DNA of 64,000 nucleotides from Rheinheimera nanhaiensis E407-8 (GTDB lineage Bacteria > Pseudomonadota > Gammaproteobacteria > Enterobacterales > Alteromonadaceae), in the NCBI RefSeq assembly GCF_000296695.1, contig NZ_BAFK01000009.1, forward strand, positions 62,001 to 126,000, given 5' to 3'. Position 1 is the first letter of the stretch. Each line of letters begins with the position of its first letter. This document shows, one piece after another, positions 1 to 8,726 of the stretch. A program made the translations under genes and the position numbers. The notes under the pieces were generated by a model. That model was given only the letters and a program-made list of their open reading frames with translations, was not told the origin of the DNA and did no database searches.

Positions 1-1596
1 CTGGTTACCCAGGCCAATTTCACTGCACAGCTCATCAAGCGATTTTTGTTTAGTGTTTTGCAGCACCTGCTCAATGCGCTCGGGCGCGATATCTTCCAGC
101 TTCACTTCGCCCAGCGCCGAGCCCAGCAATCGGCGGCCTAAACTGACCGACTCGTTTTGCTGCTGCTTTTTCAGGTAGTTGCGTATACCTAAAATCGCCC
201 GGCTGGTTACCACATAGTTCAGCCAGTTAGCATTGGGTTTACCGCCCGGGCTGGTGACAATTTCTACCGTCTGGCCGGTTTCCAGTGGCTTATTTAACGG
301 GTAAGGCCGGCGGTCTACCTTGGCGCCGACGCAGCGGTTACCAATGTCGGTATGTACGGCGTAGGCAAAATCGACAGCGGTGGCGCCAATCGGCAGCTCG
401 ACAATTTTGCCCTTGGGCGAGAACACATACAGCTCGTCGGGATATAGCTCCGATTTTACATTCTCGACAAACTCGGTGCTGTTGCCGGCATTTTGCTGCA
501 GCTCCAGCAGGCTTTGCATCCAGCGCCTGGCGCGAATTTGTGCAGTGGTATCCTGATGCTGGCCATTGGCTTTATACAGCCAGTGTGCGGCGATACCCTT
601 GTCGGCCATTTCGTCCATTTCGCGGGTACGCATTTGAATTTCGACCGGTATGCCGTGCGGCCCCACCAAAGAGGTATGCAGCGACTGATAACCATTTTGC
701 TTGGGGATAGCAATATAGTCTTTAAAGCGGATCTCAATCGGTTTATACAGGTTATGCACCACACCCAGGGTGCGGTAGCAATTATCTATGCTGTCTACCA
801 CCACGCGAAAGGCATAGATGTCCATCACGTCATTGAACATCAGCTCTTTGTTTTTCATTTTGCGGTAGATGCTGTACAGGTGTTTTTCGCGGCCGCTCAC
901 TTCGGCGGCAATACCGGCCTGCTCGAGCCGGCCTAAAATTTCGTGGCGGATTTTTTCCAGCAGCTCATGGCGGTTGCCGCGCGCCTGTTTTACCGCTGTT
1001 GACAGCGCACGGTAGCGCATCGGGTACAGCGCCTGAAAGCCCCAGTCTTCCAGCTCGTTTTTAATATTGTGAATACCCAGGCGGTTGGCGATAGGGGCGT
1101 ACAGCTCTAGGGTTTCTTTGGCAATGCGGCGGCGTTTTTCTGGCCTAAGGGCACCCAGGGTGCGCATATTGTGGGTGCGGTCGGCCAGCTTAATGAGAAT
1201 AACGCGGATATCCTGCGTCATCGCCATAAACATTTTTTGCAGGTTGGTAACTTCAAATTCCTGATAGTCTTTGAACTTTACCTTATCAAGTTTACTCACA
1301 CCCTGCACCAGCTCGGCGACGGTATCGCCAAACTGATTGGCTAAATCTTCTTTGCTGACCGGTGTGTCTTCTATCACGTCATGCAGCAGGGCGGCCATCA
1401 GGGTTTCATGGTCCAAGTGCATGTCAGCCAGTATGCTGCTTACTGCCACCGGGTGGGTAATATACGGCTCGCCACTGGAGCGGGTTTGCGGCGCGTGCGC
1501 GTCTCTCGCCACGATATAAGCCTGTTGCACTAAAGCAACCTGCTCGGGTGGCAAGTAAGCGCTAATCTGATTTTTCAGACCTTCAAATAAATACAC
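1..1596 (-). CDS. spoT: SpoT, bifunctional (p)ppGpp synthetase/hydrolase (3' end outside window)
   Basis: Makes and degrades the alarmone (p)ppGpp in the cytoplasm. Only the first 532 codons are present; the family is about 700 residues, so the C-terminal ACT region lies beyond the left edge. The start is GTG, chosen because the protein then begins MYLFEGL like E. coli SpoT and a GGGAG ribosome site lies just upstream. The hydrolase HD domain (residues about 45-150) has the intact HDVIEDT motif and the LADRTHNMRTLG segment. The synthetase domain (about 230-340) has YSIYRKM and GYQSLHT, and a TGS domain starts near residue 390. It is the last visible gene of a gmk-rpoZ-spoT operon, the usual gammaproteobacterial order. 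Confidence 0.97.
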   Translation of the reverse strand, partial: MYLFEGLKNQISAYLPPEQVALVQQAYIVARDAHAPQTRSSGEPYITHPVAVSSILADMHLDHETLMAALLHDVIEDTPVSKEDLANQFGDTVAELVQGVSKLDKVKFKDYQEFEVTNLQKMFMAMTQDIRVILIKLADRTHNMRTLGALRPEKRRRIAKETLELYAPIANRLGIHNIKNELEDWGFQALYPMRYRALSTAVKQARGNRHELLEKIRHEILGRLEQAGIAAEVSGREKHLYSIYRKMKNKELMFNDVMDIYAFRVVVDSIDNCYRTLGVVHNLYKPIEIRFKDYIAIPKQNGYQSLHTSLVGPHGIPVEIQMRTREMDEMADKGIAAHWLYKANGQHQDTTAQIRARRWMQSLLELQQNAGNSTEFVENVKSELYPDELYVFSPKGKIVELPIGATAVDFAYAVHTDIGNRCVGAKVDRRPYPLNKPLETGQTVEIVTSPGGKPNANWLNYVVTSRAILGIRNYLKKQQQNESVSLGRRLLGSALGEVKLEDIAPERIEQVLQNTKQKSLDELCSEIGLGNQ

Positions 1597-1722
1597 CGGT
1601 GCTCCCAAACTGCGACAGCAAACAACACACGCCGTTAAGCGCGGGATTTATTATGAATATACGTCTATTTATTGCAGTTGCCAACGGCTAATACGCCGCT
1701 GGCCTGCAGATGGCGGGGCTTT

Positions 1723-1998
1723 TTAGTGGTCTGAACCGATAATCGCAGCAACAGCGGCCATTTCTGACGCTTCCTGTTGCATCTGGTCGCGGCGCTCTTG
1801 CTCGTCCAGTACCGAGTTGGTGATCAGGCCTTTTTCAATTTCACGCAGGGCCACCACCGTAGGTTTATCGTTTTCAATATCGACCAGTGGCTCTTTGCCT
1901 TCTACGGCTAACTGACGGGCACGGCGTGCAGCCACCAGAATTAAATCAAAACGGTTACCAATTTTATCTACTGCATCTTGAACAGTTACGCGTGCCAT
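1723..1998 (-). CDS. rpoZ: RNA polymerase omega subunit
   Basis: Small subunit of RNA polymerase that helps fold and hold beta-prime and forms part of a ppGpp-binding site. The 91-residue length and the start [19 protein letters not shown] match E. coli omega, and the RRARQL helix is intact. It lies between gmk (46 bp upstream) and spoT (about 126 bp downstream) on the same strand. This pairs a ppGpp target with a ppGpp enzyme, as in enterobacteria. Confidence 0.98.
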   Translation of the reverse strand: MARVTVQDAVDKIGNRFDLILVAARRARQLAVEGKEPLVDIENDKPTVVALREIEKGLITNSVLDEQERRDQMQQEASEMAAVAAIIGSDH

Positions 1999-2044
1999 CT
2001 ATTGCTCCGAATGTGCGGGTATTCACCAGACCGCATAGTTTACG

Positions 2045-2677
2045 CTAGTTTGCTGTTTTCGCCAACAGTTGCGTCAGTAGCGCCTGATGTTTGCTGGCCT
2101 GGCTGCCAAAGCTGTTGCGCTGTGCCAGTACGATGCGTTCAAATTCGTTTAGCGCGTTGTCAAAGTTATCGTTAATAATCAGATACTCGTACTCATCGGC
2201 ATGGCTCATCTCGCTTTGTGCCTGCGCCATGCGCTTGGCGATTACGTCGTTTGAGTCCTGGCCGCGTTTGGTCAGGCGCTGCTCCAGCTCAGCTAAACTG
2301 GGCGGCAGGATAAAAATGCCTTTGGCCGAGCTTTCCTGCGTCTTTATTTGCCGGGCACCCTGCCAGTCGATATCTAAAAACACGTCAATGCCACGGCTTA
2401 AGCTATCGCGTATGGTACTTTTTGACGTGCCGTAGTAATTGCCAAACACTTCTGCCCATTCAAAAAACTCGTCTTTGGCAATTAAGGCTTTAAATTCAGC
2501 AACACTGATAAAGTGGTAATGCACGCCGTCCTGCTCGCCCGGGCGCGGTGCGCGCGTGGTGTGTGATACACTGACCTGCATATCGCTGTGGCGCTTCAGC
2601 AGGGCTTGGATCAGGCTGGATTTTCCCGCACCGCTGGGCGCAGAGACGATAAACAAATTGCCGGCTAAGTGTTGCAT
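2045..2677 (-). CDS. gmk: Guanylate kinase
   Basis: Phosphorylates GMP to GDP with ATP, in the cytoplasm. At 210 residues it is close to E. coli Gmk (207). The P-loop [11 protein letters not shown] is at about residues 11-21. The GMP-binding region around [16 protein letters not shown] (about 39-54) and [11 protein letters not shown] (about 102-112) are intact. It is the first gene of the gmk-rpoZ-spoT unit, and the roughly 210 bp upstream must hold the promoter. No strong ribosome site is visible before the ATG. Confidence 0.98.
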   Translation of the reverse strand: MQHLAGNLFIVSAPSGAGKSSLIQALLKRHSDMQVSVSHTTRAPRPGEQDGVHYHFISVAEFKALIAKDEFFEWAEVFGNYYGTSKSTIRDSLSRGIDVFLDIDWQGARQIKTQESSAKGIFILPPSLAELEQRLTKRGQDSNDVIAKRMAQAQSEMSHADEYEYLIINDNFDNALNEFERIVLAQRNSFGSQASKHQALLTQLLAKTAN

Positions 2678-2785
2678 AAAAGTCAGGCTCGCTTGGGCGT
2701 AAGGCGTAAAGACTGCGGATTTTAGTCGTTGTTGGCTATAGCTGCAAATATGATACGAACTTAGTAAGGATTCGGTATACCCTAA

Positions 2786-2861
2786 GGCAACCGTTGCAGG
2801 CCAGGATGGCCGAATCGAGCCCCCATGGATGGGTTCACGGCGTGTTGATGTGGGTATGCCG
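2786..2861. repeat. Structured intergenic element with consecutive small palindromes
   Basis: Between gmk and the DUF4442 gene, four inverted repeats follow one another: GCAAC/GTTGC near 2787-2797, GGCC-AGGAT-GGCC at 2799-2811, CCCAT-GG-ATGGG at 2822-2833, and CGGCGTG/TATGCCG at 2838-2861 (7 pairs allowing two G-U). Such a string of stems suggests a dispersed intergenic repeat or a structured leader or terminator. Only one copy is in the window, so its repetitive nature is a guess. Confidence 0.35.
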
Positions 2862-2888
2862 TCTCCTGCGGTAATGCGACGAAATGAG

Positions 2889-3374
2889 CTAGCTTTTTTT
2901 CTTTTTGGCTTTAACCGACAAGGTTAGCGTAAAGGTAGCCATGGGCTCATCGCCATGCAGGCTGGGGCAGGTTACCACCACCGAAACCGGCTTGTTAATG
3001 CGCTCGCCCGTGGCCAGAGATGCATCAATCATCGCATCGATAATATCGCCATCATGGCTGGTAAAGTGCACTGTGGCTTCCGGCCGTTTTAAAAAGTGGC
3101 CTGTAACATCTTTAAAAGCAAAATTGGCATTTACGCCGCGGGCTTTGGCTTTGCTAAACACTAAAAACGCGCCGGCAAGGTCGGCACCGATGGCCAGGGC
3201 GCCAAAGTAAATACTGCCCAAATGATTTTTGGTGCGCCAGCTGTGCGGCATGGTGACTTCCAGCGTTTTGCTGTCCATCCGCACGATGTTCGGTGAGCAA
3301 AAACCAATTAGCGGAATATAGCGCCAGGCGAAAAGTTTTAAGCCCCAGTTAGCTTTACGCAGCGAAGTGGCCAT
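2889..3374 (-). CDS. DUF4442 hotdog-fold (PaaI-like thioesterase) protein
   Basis: A 161-residue protein resembling DUF4442 proteins, which adopt the hotdog fold of PaaI-type acyl-CoA thioesterases; a substrate cannot be deduced. The centre has the typical [20 protein letters not shown] helix-strand block (near residues 71-90), with an N-terminal segment [20 protein letters not shown]. The longer reading frame to 3434 is rejected: the ATG at 3374 has an AGGA ribosome site and starts the conserved sequence. The C-terminus ends in a lysine-rich tail (KAKKKKS). It is monocistronic and divergent from the diguanylate cyclase gene. Confidence 0.75.
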   Translation of the reverse strand: MATSLRKANWGLKLFAWRYIPLIGFCSPNIVRMDSKTLEVTMPHSWRTKNHLGSIYFGALAIGADLAGAFLVFSKAKARGVNANFAFKDVTGHFLKRPEATVHFTSHDGDIIDAMIDASLATGERINKPVSVVVTCPSLHGDEPMATFTLTLSVKAKKKKS

Positions 3375-3547
3375 TAAAAAAATCCTGCAATACAAGGTGT
3401 CCAGCAGCTTACACTGGTAAGACCATTGCCGCAAGCTGACCGCTCAGGCGGTTAAAAATACCACTCGTCCGGCTTCCGCTGTTGTTGGTAAAACAGGCTA
3501 TAGTAAAGTCACATCATATTTACGTTTTTTGTAAAGGATGCTGCATT

Positions 3548-6484
3548 TTGCTCAGGCTTGGTACTTATATCATCACGCTGTGCTGGCTTTGCCTGGTGCC
3601 ACTGCGAAGTGCCCAGGCCTTGGTGTTAAGCCAACAGGATTATTTGTACCGGGTGTGGTCGGTGGAAGCCGGTTTGCCACAAATTTCGGTGACGGCCATC
3701 GTGCAGGATCAGCAGGGGTTCCTCTGGCTGGGCAGCCAAAATGGCCTGGCCCGCTTTGATGGCCTGCAATTTGACGTGTTTAACACGGCGAATATGCCAG
3801 AAATGTCGTCTAATTTAATTACCGCCTTGCATTTTGACCAGCAAGGCCGGCTGTGGATTGGCAGTGTGAATGGTTTAATGCGTTACCAGGATGGTCAATT
3901 TAGCCGGCTGGACAAAGACGCGCCGCTACAAGGCGCTATTACAGGTTTTGCCGAACTGACCGACGGCACTATGTATATTGGTGGTAGCCGCTTATACCGC
4001 TGGCAACAACAGCAGTTGCAACAGGTGCCGGCGCATCAGGGCCCGGTTTTTCAGCTGTTTCAGCACCACGACATTCTTACATATATCGGTGCGCAGGACG
4101 GTTTTGCCTCGCTAGATCAGGGCCATTATCAATGGCATGGCAAACCCGATGCGTTGCCAACGATGCAAATCAGTGAGCTGGCATGGCAGGACGGCCAATT
4201 ATATCTGGGCAGCACGGCCGGTTTATACCGCTGGGCTAATCAGAGCTGGCAGCCAGTCGCGCTGCCTGAGCAGGGCAGCGAAGCGCGCATAGAGCTGCTG
4301 TATACCGACACCCAGCAGCGGCTGTGGGTGAGTAATTACAGTAACACCTATTTAATTGAGCGTGGCCAGGTGCAGCGGACTGATTATGTGAAAGGCAAGC
4401 ACCAGGACTTTGTCTGGGTAGAAAGCATGCTGCAGGATAAACACCAGAACCTGTGGTTTGGCAGTCGCTCGCACGGCTTAAAGCGTTTACGTCAGCCGCC
4501 AACCCAACGCTTTAGCAAAGCGCAGGGCATACCCGATCCTTATGTCTGGGCGCTGGAGGCCTGGCAACAGCATGTGCTGGTGGGCACCAGCGCGGGGTTG
4601 TCGCTGTTACAATATGGCAAGTTTCAGCCGCTTAGCGCCAATCAGTATCTGCCTAATCCGTTTATCTATAGTTTACTGACCGATGGCGATGATCTCTGGG
4701 TGGGTACCCGTGCCGGCCTAAGCCGGCTGGACCGGCAAACGCTGGCCTGGCAGCGCAATTATGACAGTATCAGCCATTTACTGGTGACCACTATGGCACG
4801 CCAGGGAGAGCGGTTATGGGTGGGCACCAATGGCGGCTTGTATTATCTGCAGCATGACGAGCTGCGCCAAGACGCCTTGCCGGCGCTACTGCAAACGGCC
4901 AAAGTGAGAATAGTGCTGCCAGATCAGCAAAACCGCTTGTGGATAGGCACAGAAAATGGCCTGTATCTGGGCGACAATAGCGGCTTTGCGCCGGTGCTGG
5001 ATACGCCCTTGTCCGGCAGTTTTATCAGTGTGATTAAACAGTTTGCTGATGGCAACTTACTGATAGGCAGTTTTGATCAGGGTTTTATTTATGGCCAGCC
5101 CGGTGCCTGGCACTGGTTTAATCAGCGCAGCGGCCTGCCCGGCAATGGCGTAATGCATGTTGAAAAAATTGATAACCAACTGCTGATCAGTAACTTTCAG
5201 GGCTTTTACCGGCTAAGTTATCCGGCGCTGGCGCAGGGCAAAATAGACCAGCTATATATGCTGGTAGACGATCGCCGGCCCGAGGCTGAAACCGACTCAC
5301 ACCGCTGCTGCAATGGTGCCGGCAGTAGCAAGGGTTTAGTGCATCAGGGCCGGGTGTGGTACCCCACTTTAGATGGCGTGGTATCGCTGCCACTGCAGCA
5401 GCTTATTCATCACAGCGCAGTGCCAGAGCCTGTGGTTAGCGCTGTTATTGCTGGCGGCCAGCAATACCTGGAGTCGCAAATCAGCCTGCCACCTGAAGCG
5501 CGTGACTGGCGCATCCGTTTTACCGCGCCGTTTTTTCTGCAGGCTTCATCACTGGAATTTCGTTATCAGTTGCAAGGTTATGACGAGGACTGGATTTACG
5601 CCCTTAACCGGCGCGAAGCGTTTTATACCAACCTGCCGGCTGGCGCCTACCGCTTTTTGCTGCAGGTGCGGGTGGCCGGTGATTACCGCTGGAGCGACAC
5701 TGTCGAGCTGTCGGTGCAGTTAACCCCCTACTGGTATCAAACCTGGCTGGCGCGTAGCCTGTTTATGCTGCTGGTGGTTCTGGCGCTGTGGGGGCTGTAT
5801 CGCTGGCGCTTATCGGCCCTGGCCAATGCGCAGCTGCGGTTAGAGTGGCAAGTGGCAGAGCGCACTCAGGCGCTGCATGAGGCAAACCAGAAGTTACAGC
5901 AACTGAGTATGCAGGATGCGTTAACCGGCTTGTATAACCGGCACTATGTTGACAGCAATATCCGCCAAATTCTGGCACGGGCCGAGCGCGCTCATGAGCC
6001 GCTAACCCTGGCGCTGCTGGACCTGGACCATTTTAAACGTATTAACGATAAGCTGGGCCATCAGATCGGTGACGCAATACTGCGTCAGGTGGCCGACATA
6101 GTGCGGCAAAATTGTCGCAGTACCGATCATCTGGTGCGTTGGGGCGGCGAAGAGTTTTTACTGATCCTCGAGCACAGCGCCGATGTGCCGCAGTTGCTGC
6201 AGCGGCTGCTGGCCGCCATGCGCAGCCAGCCCTGGCCTTACAGCCAGGTGTTTAGCCGGTTAACCGGTTCGGTCGGCGCGGTAAGTTTTGCGCCGGCGGC
6301 CGACTGGCAGCAGCAACTGCAACTGGCGGATCAGGCACTGTACTGGGTCAAACAGCATGGCCGGGATGGCTATTTGCTGCTGGAACACGGCGAGCAGGCC
6401 CCTGTTGATGCCGACTTCAGCAGCCTGTTACAACAGCTGCCGGTACATAGCAACAAAACCGCTGAACTATCACCATACTGCTGA
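3548..6484 (+). CDS. Periplasmic-propeller sensor diguanylate cyclase (Reg_prop - Y_Y_Y - TM - GGDEF)
   Basis: Likely makes cyclic di-GMP in response to an extracytoplasmic signal. The frame is open from 3482, but the TTG at 3548 is preferred: it has AAAGGA upstream and opens directly into a signal peptide (MLRLGTYIITLCWLCLV, cut after AQA). Residues about 25-640 are beta-propeller repeats of the form LWIGTxxGL, followed by a Y_Y_Y domain with the FRYQLQGYDEDW motif. One membrane helix (LFMLLVVLALWGLYRW) and a short coiled coil lead to a GGDEF domain with active GGEEF and an intact RSTD inhibitory site five residues upstream. Sensor-domain organisation matches BvgS-like one-component hybrids; the ligand is unknown. 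Confidence 0.88.
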   Translation: MLRLGTYIITLCWLCLVPLRSAQALVLSQQDYLYRVWSVEAGLPQISVTAIVQDQQGFLWLGSQNGLARFDGLQFDVFNTANMPEMSSNLITALHFDQQGRLWIGSVNGLMRYQDGQFSRLDKDAPLQGAITGFAELTDGTMYIGGSRLYRWQQQQLQQVPAHQGPVFQLFQHHDILTYIGAQDGFASLDQGHYQWHGKPDALPTMQISELAWQDGQLYLGSTAGLYRWANQSWQPVALPEQGSEARIELLYTDTQQRLWVSNYSNTYLIERGQVQRTDYVKGKHQDFVWVESMLQDKHQNLWFGSRSHGLKRLRQPPTQRFSKAQGIPDPYVWALEAWQQHVLVGTSAGLSLLQYGKFQPLSANQYLPNPFIYSLLTDGDDLWVGTRAGLSRLDRQTLAWQRNYDSISHLLVTTMARQGERLWVGTNGGLYYLQHDELRQDALPALLQTAKVRIVLPDQQNRLWIGTENGLYLGDNSGFAPVLDTPLSGSFISVIKQFADGNLLIGSFDQGFIYGQPGAWHWFNQRSGLPGNGVMHVEKIDNQLLISNFQGFYRLSYPALAQGKIDQLYMLVDDRRPEAETDSHRCCNGAGSSKGLVHQGRVWYPTLDGVVSLPLQQLIHHSAVPEPVVSAVIAGGQQYLESQISLPPEARDWRIRFTAPFFLQASSLEFRYQLQGYDEDWIYALNRREAFYTNLPAGAYRFLLQVRVAGDYRWSDTVELSVQLTPYWYQTWLARSLFMLLVVLALWGLYRWRLSALANAQLRLEWQVAERTQALHEANQKLQQLSMQDALTGLYNRHYVDSNIRQILARAERAHEPLTLALLDLDHFKRINDKLGHQIGDAILRQVADIVRQNCRSTDHLVRWGGEEFLLILEHSADVPQLLQRLLAAMRSQPWPYSQVFSRLTGSVGAVSFAPAADWQQQLQLADQALYWVKQHGRDGYLLLEHGEQAPVDADFSSLLQQLPVHSNKTAELSPYC

Positions 6485-6499
6485 ACTATCACCATACGG
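6462..6499 (+). repeat. 19-bp tandem duplication across the stop codon of the diguanylate cyclase gene
   Basis: Two adjacent 19-bp copies beginning CTGAACTATCACCATAC differ at only one base (TG versus GG at the end). The first copy encodes the last residues, and the TGA stop lies at the start of the second. It looks like a slippage duplication that has set the present C-terminus. Confidence 0.8.
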
Positions 6500-6596
6500 A
6501 AGCCACAATAACACATCGCTTAACCGAAAGCGTTTTGCGGCTACTGGCGGTTTTGGGTATAGTCCTGCCATATCTTAACAGCGCCGGAGGCAAAAG

Positions 6597-8642
6597 ATGG
6601 ATACACTGGGTGCCGTAACCCTGGTTAGAAGTGTGTCAGAGCAGCGCTGCGCCGTTAGTCTGCTTACCAGCCTGGTGAACTGGCTTAGCTACAACGGCCT
6701 GGGCGTAGACCACGCTCAGCGGCCACATAAACTATGCGATGCGCTGCAAACCAACCCGAAACATGCTGCAGCTATTAGCGAGGTGTTGTTTAACTGGCTG
6801 GGCGAGGTGAATATTTACCCGGCTCTGGTCAACTTAGGCCTGTTTTCCCGCCGCGGCTTTTTCCGTGAAACTGCCTCCCGCCTGTACGAGCGGCTTAACC
6901 CGGCACCGCGCGACCAAAACGATTTTAAAGACGTGCTGGTGCAAATGTTTAACGGCAAACCCGAAGCCTTGTGGCTGCAGCAGGGCGGCGCTGAGGCCAT
7001 GCTAGGCTGCTTTGATGCCTTAGCGGCCCAGTGCAGCGAGGCCACCCTAGCTAAAATGCACGGCCATTTTCGTGAAGAGTGCCTGTACGCGCTGGAAATG
7101 CTGGCCATTTGGGTCGCGGCCGAAGAGATAGAACCTGATTTGATGCGCTTAGACCGGCGCCTGGCCAGTGTCGACTCGCCTTTTATTGCCCTTAGCCGTG
7201 AGATGAACCTGTTTGTCGAAAGCGGCAAGCAGCAACTGCTAAACCCTGAACTGCCATTATTAGATACCGCGCATTTAGACGTAATGATGGCCCAGTCACG
7301 CGAGCAGGTAGAGCGGCTGCGCCGCCGTGGTGCCGGTGTCGGCAGCTCGGTCGCTGTGGCGCATTTACTGGAGCGGTTAGAGCAAACGCTGGATCGGATA
7401 GCCTTACTGGTCGATTTACTCATCAGTGAGCCTGCGGTACAGCGGCAAAAACTGTTTAGTTTGTTCAGCACCTTAATTGAAGCCAGCACCGAGCAAAATA
7501 GTATCAGTGCGCTGTGGCGCTCCAGCACTCAGATGCTGTCAAAAAGTATCACGGTGAATAAAAGTGGCCATGGCGAGCACTACATTACCCGTGACCGCGC
7601 CGGCTTTTTTGCCCTGATGCGCTCGGCCGCCGGTGCCGGTGTGATTATTGCGCTGATGGCGCTGAGTAAAATTTTTATTGAAAGCCAGGGCTTTAGCCCG
7701 TTTAACAATGCGTTACTGGTAAGCCTGAATTACGGCCTGGGCTTTGTGCTTATACATATGCTGCACTTTACCATTGCCACCAAGCAGCCGGCGATGACAG
7801 CGGCCAGCTTTGCCCAGGAGGTAGAGCGCGGTGAAAACGGCCGCGCGGTAAACCGTAAACTGGCCAGCCTGCTGATTGACGTAAACCGCTCACAGTGGGC
7901 CGCCGTGTGGGGCAACGTCAGTGTGGCTATTGTGCTGGCCAGCAGCATAGCGCTGGCTACGGTGCTGCTGCGTGGTACACCACTGCTGGATGCGGCTCAG
8001 GTAAGTTATCAGTTGGGTGCTATTTCTCCAGTGACCAGCTTAGCGCTGTTATATGCCGCTATTGCCGGTGTCTGGTTGTTTTGTGCCGGTATTATTGCCG
8101 GCTTTTTTGATAACCGCGCCAATTGCCTGGAGCTGCGCCTGCGGCTGTTTCACCACCCGCTGTTAAAAAAGCTGCTGCGTGATGGCCCACGGCAGAAGCT
8201 GGCGGATTATCTGCATGATAATTACGGCGCCCTGGCCGGCAACTTTTTCTTTGGTGTACTGCTGGGCATGACCGGTTATCTGGGTTATGTCAGCGGCCTG
8301 CCGTTGGATATCCGCCACGTGGCGTTTTCGTCGGCCAATTTGGGCTACAGTGCGGTCAGTGGTGAAATTGGCCTGCTTAGCTTTTTGCTGCACTTGCTGT
8401 TTGTGCTGCTGATTGGTTTTGTTAACTTATGGGTCAGTTTTACCCTGGCGCTAACCGTGGCACTGCGCGCCCGTGGCACCCGTATCAGCCGTTTGCCCCT
8501 GCTGTTAAAGAGTATTTGGGAACAGGCGCGGCAGCAACCGCTGAATGTGTTCTTTCCGGTCAATGCCATTAAGCAAACGCTGGCAGAAAATGACGTAAAA
8601 GCGGAAACAAAAGCTGACAAGCCGCTGACGCAGGACAAGTAA
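6597..8642 (+). CDS. Gcr-family protein ('site-specific recombinase', PF10136), integral membrane protein
   Basis: A 681-residue protein of the family historically annotated as site-specific recombinase Gcr. A GGAGG site sits six bases before the ATG. The N-terminal half (about 1-330) is soluble and helical. From about residue 340 there are several hydrophobic segments (for example AGAGVIIALMALSKIFI, VSVAIVLASSIALATVLL, LLYAAIAGVWLFCAGIIAGFF, LLFVLLIGFVNLWVSFTLAL). No tyrosine- or serine-recombinase catalytic motif is visible, so a membrane function is more credible than recombination. The role is unknown. It stands alone between the cyclase and pepD genes. Confidence 0.75.
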   Translation: MDTLGAVTLVRSVSEQRCAVSLLTSLVNWLSYNGLGVDHAQRPHKLCDALQTNPKHAAAISEVLFNWLGEVNIYPALVNLGLFSRRGFFRETASRLYERLNPAPRDQNDFKDVLVQMFNGKPEALWLQQGGAEAMLGCFDALAAQCSEATLAKMHGHFREECLYALEMLAIWVAAEEIEPDLMRLDRRLASVDSPFIALSREMNLFVESGKQQLLNPELPLLDTAHLDVMMAQSREQVERLRRRGAGVGSSVAVAHLLERLEQTLDRIALLVDLLISEPAVQRQKLFSLFSTLIEASTEQNSISALWRSSTQMLSKSITVNKSGHGEHYITRDRAGFFALMRSAAGAGVIIALMALSKIFIESQGFSPFNNALLVSLNYGLGFVLIHMLHFTIATKQPAMTAASFAQEVERGENGRAVNRKLASLLIDVNRSQWAAVWGNVSVAIVLASSIALATVLLRGTPLLDAAQVSYQLGAISPVTSLALLYAAIAGVWLFCAGIIAGFFDNRANCLELRLRLFHHPLLKKLLRDGPRQKLADYLHDNYGALAGNFFFGVLLGMTGYLGYVSGLPLDIRHVAFSSANLGYSAVSGEIGLLSFLLHLLFVLLIGFVNLWVSFTLALTVALRARGTRISRLPLLLKSIWEQARQQPLNVFFPVNAIKQTLAENDVKAETKADKPLTQDK

Positions 8643-8726
8643 CGGCAGGCGGTAGGCTGCAAAGCGCCGGCTGTGTTAAAATGCCGGCCTTTGTTTTTGC
8701 CTTATATCAAGCCGCAGGAGCCTGTA

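Noticed and set aside
285-936. Plus-strand frames opposite spoT
   Set aside because: spoT is certain on the other strand; these lack ribosome sites and family motifs.
6597-8642. DNA recombinase acting on the attC sites
   Set aside because: Gcr-family proteins are not tyrosine recombinases and no catalytic motif or link to the array is seen; it cannot stand in for IntI.
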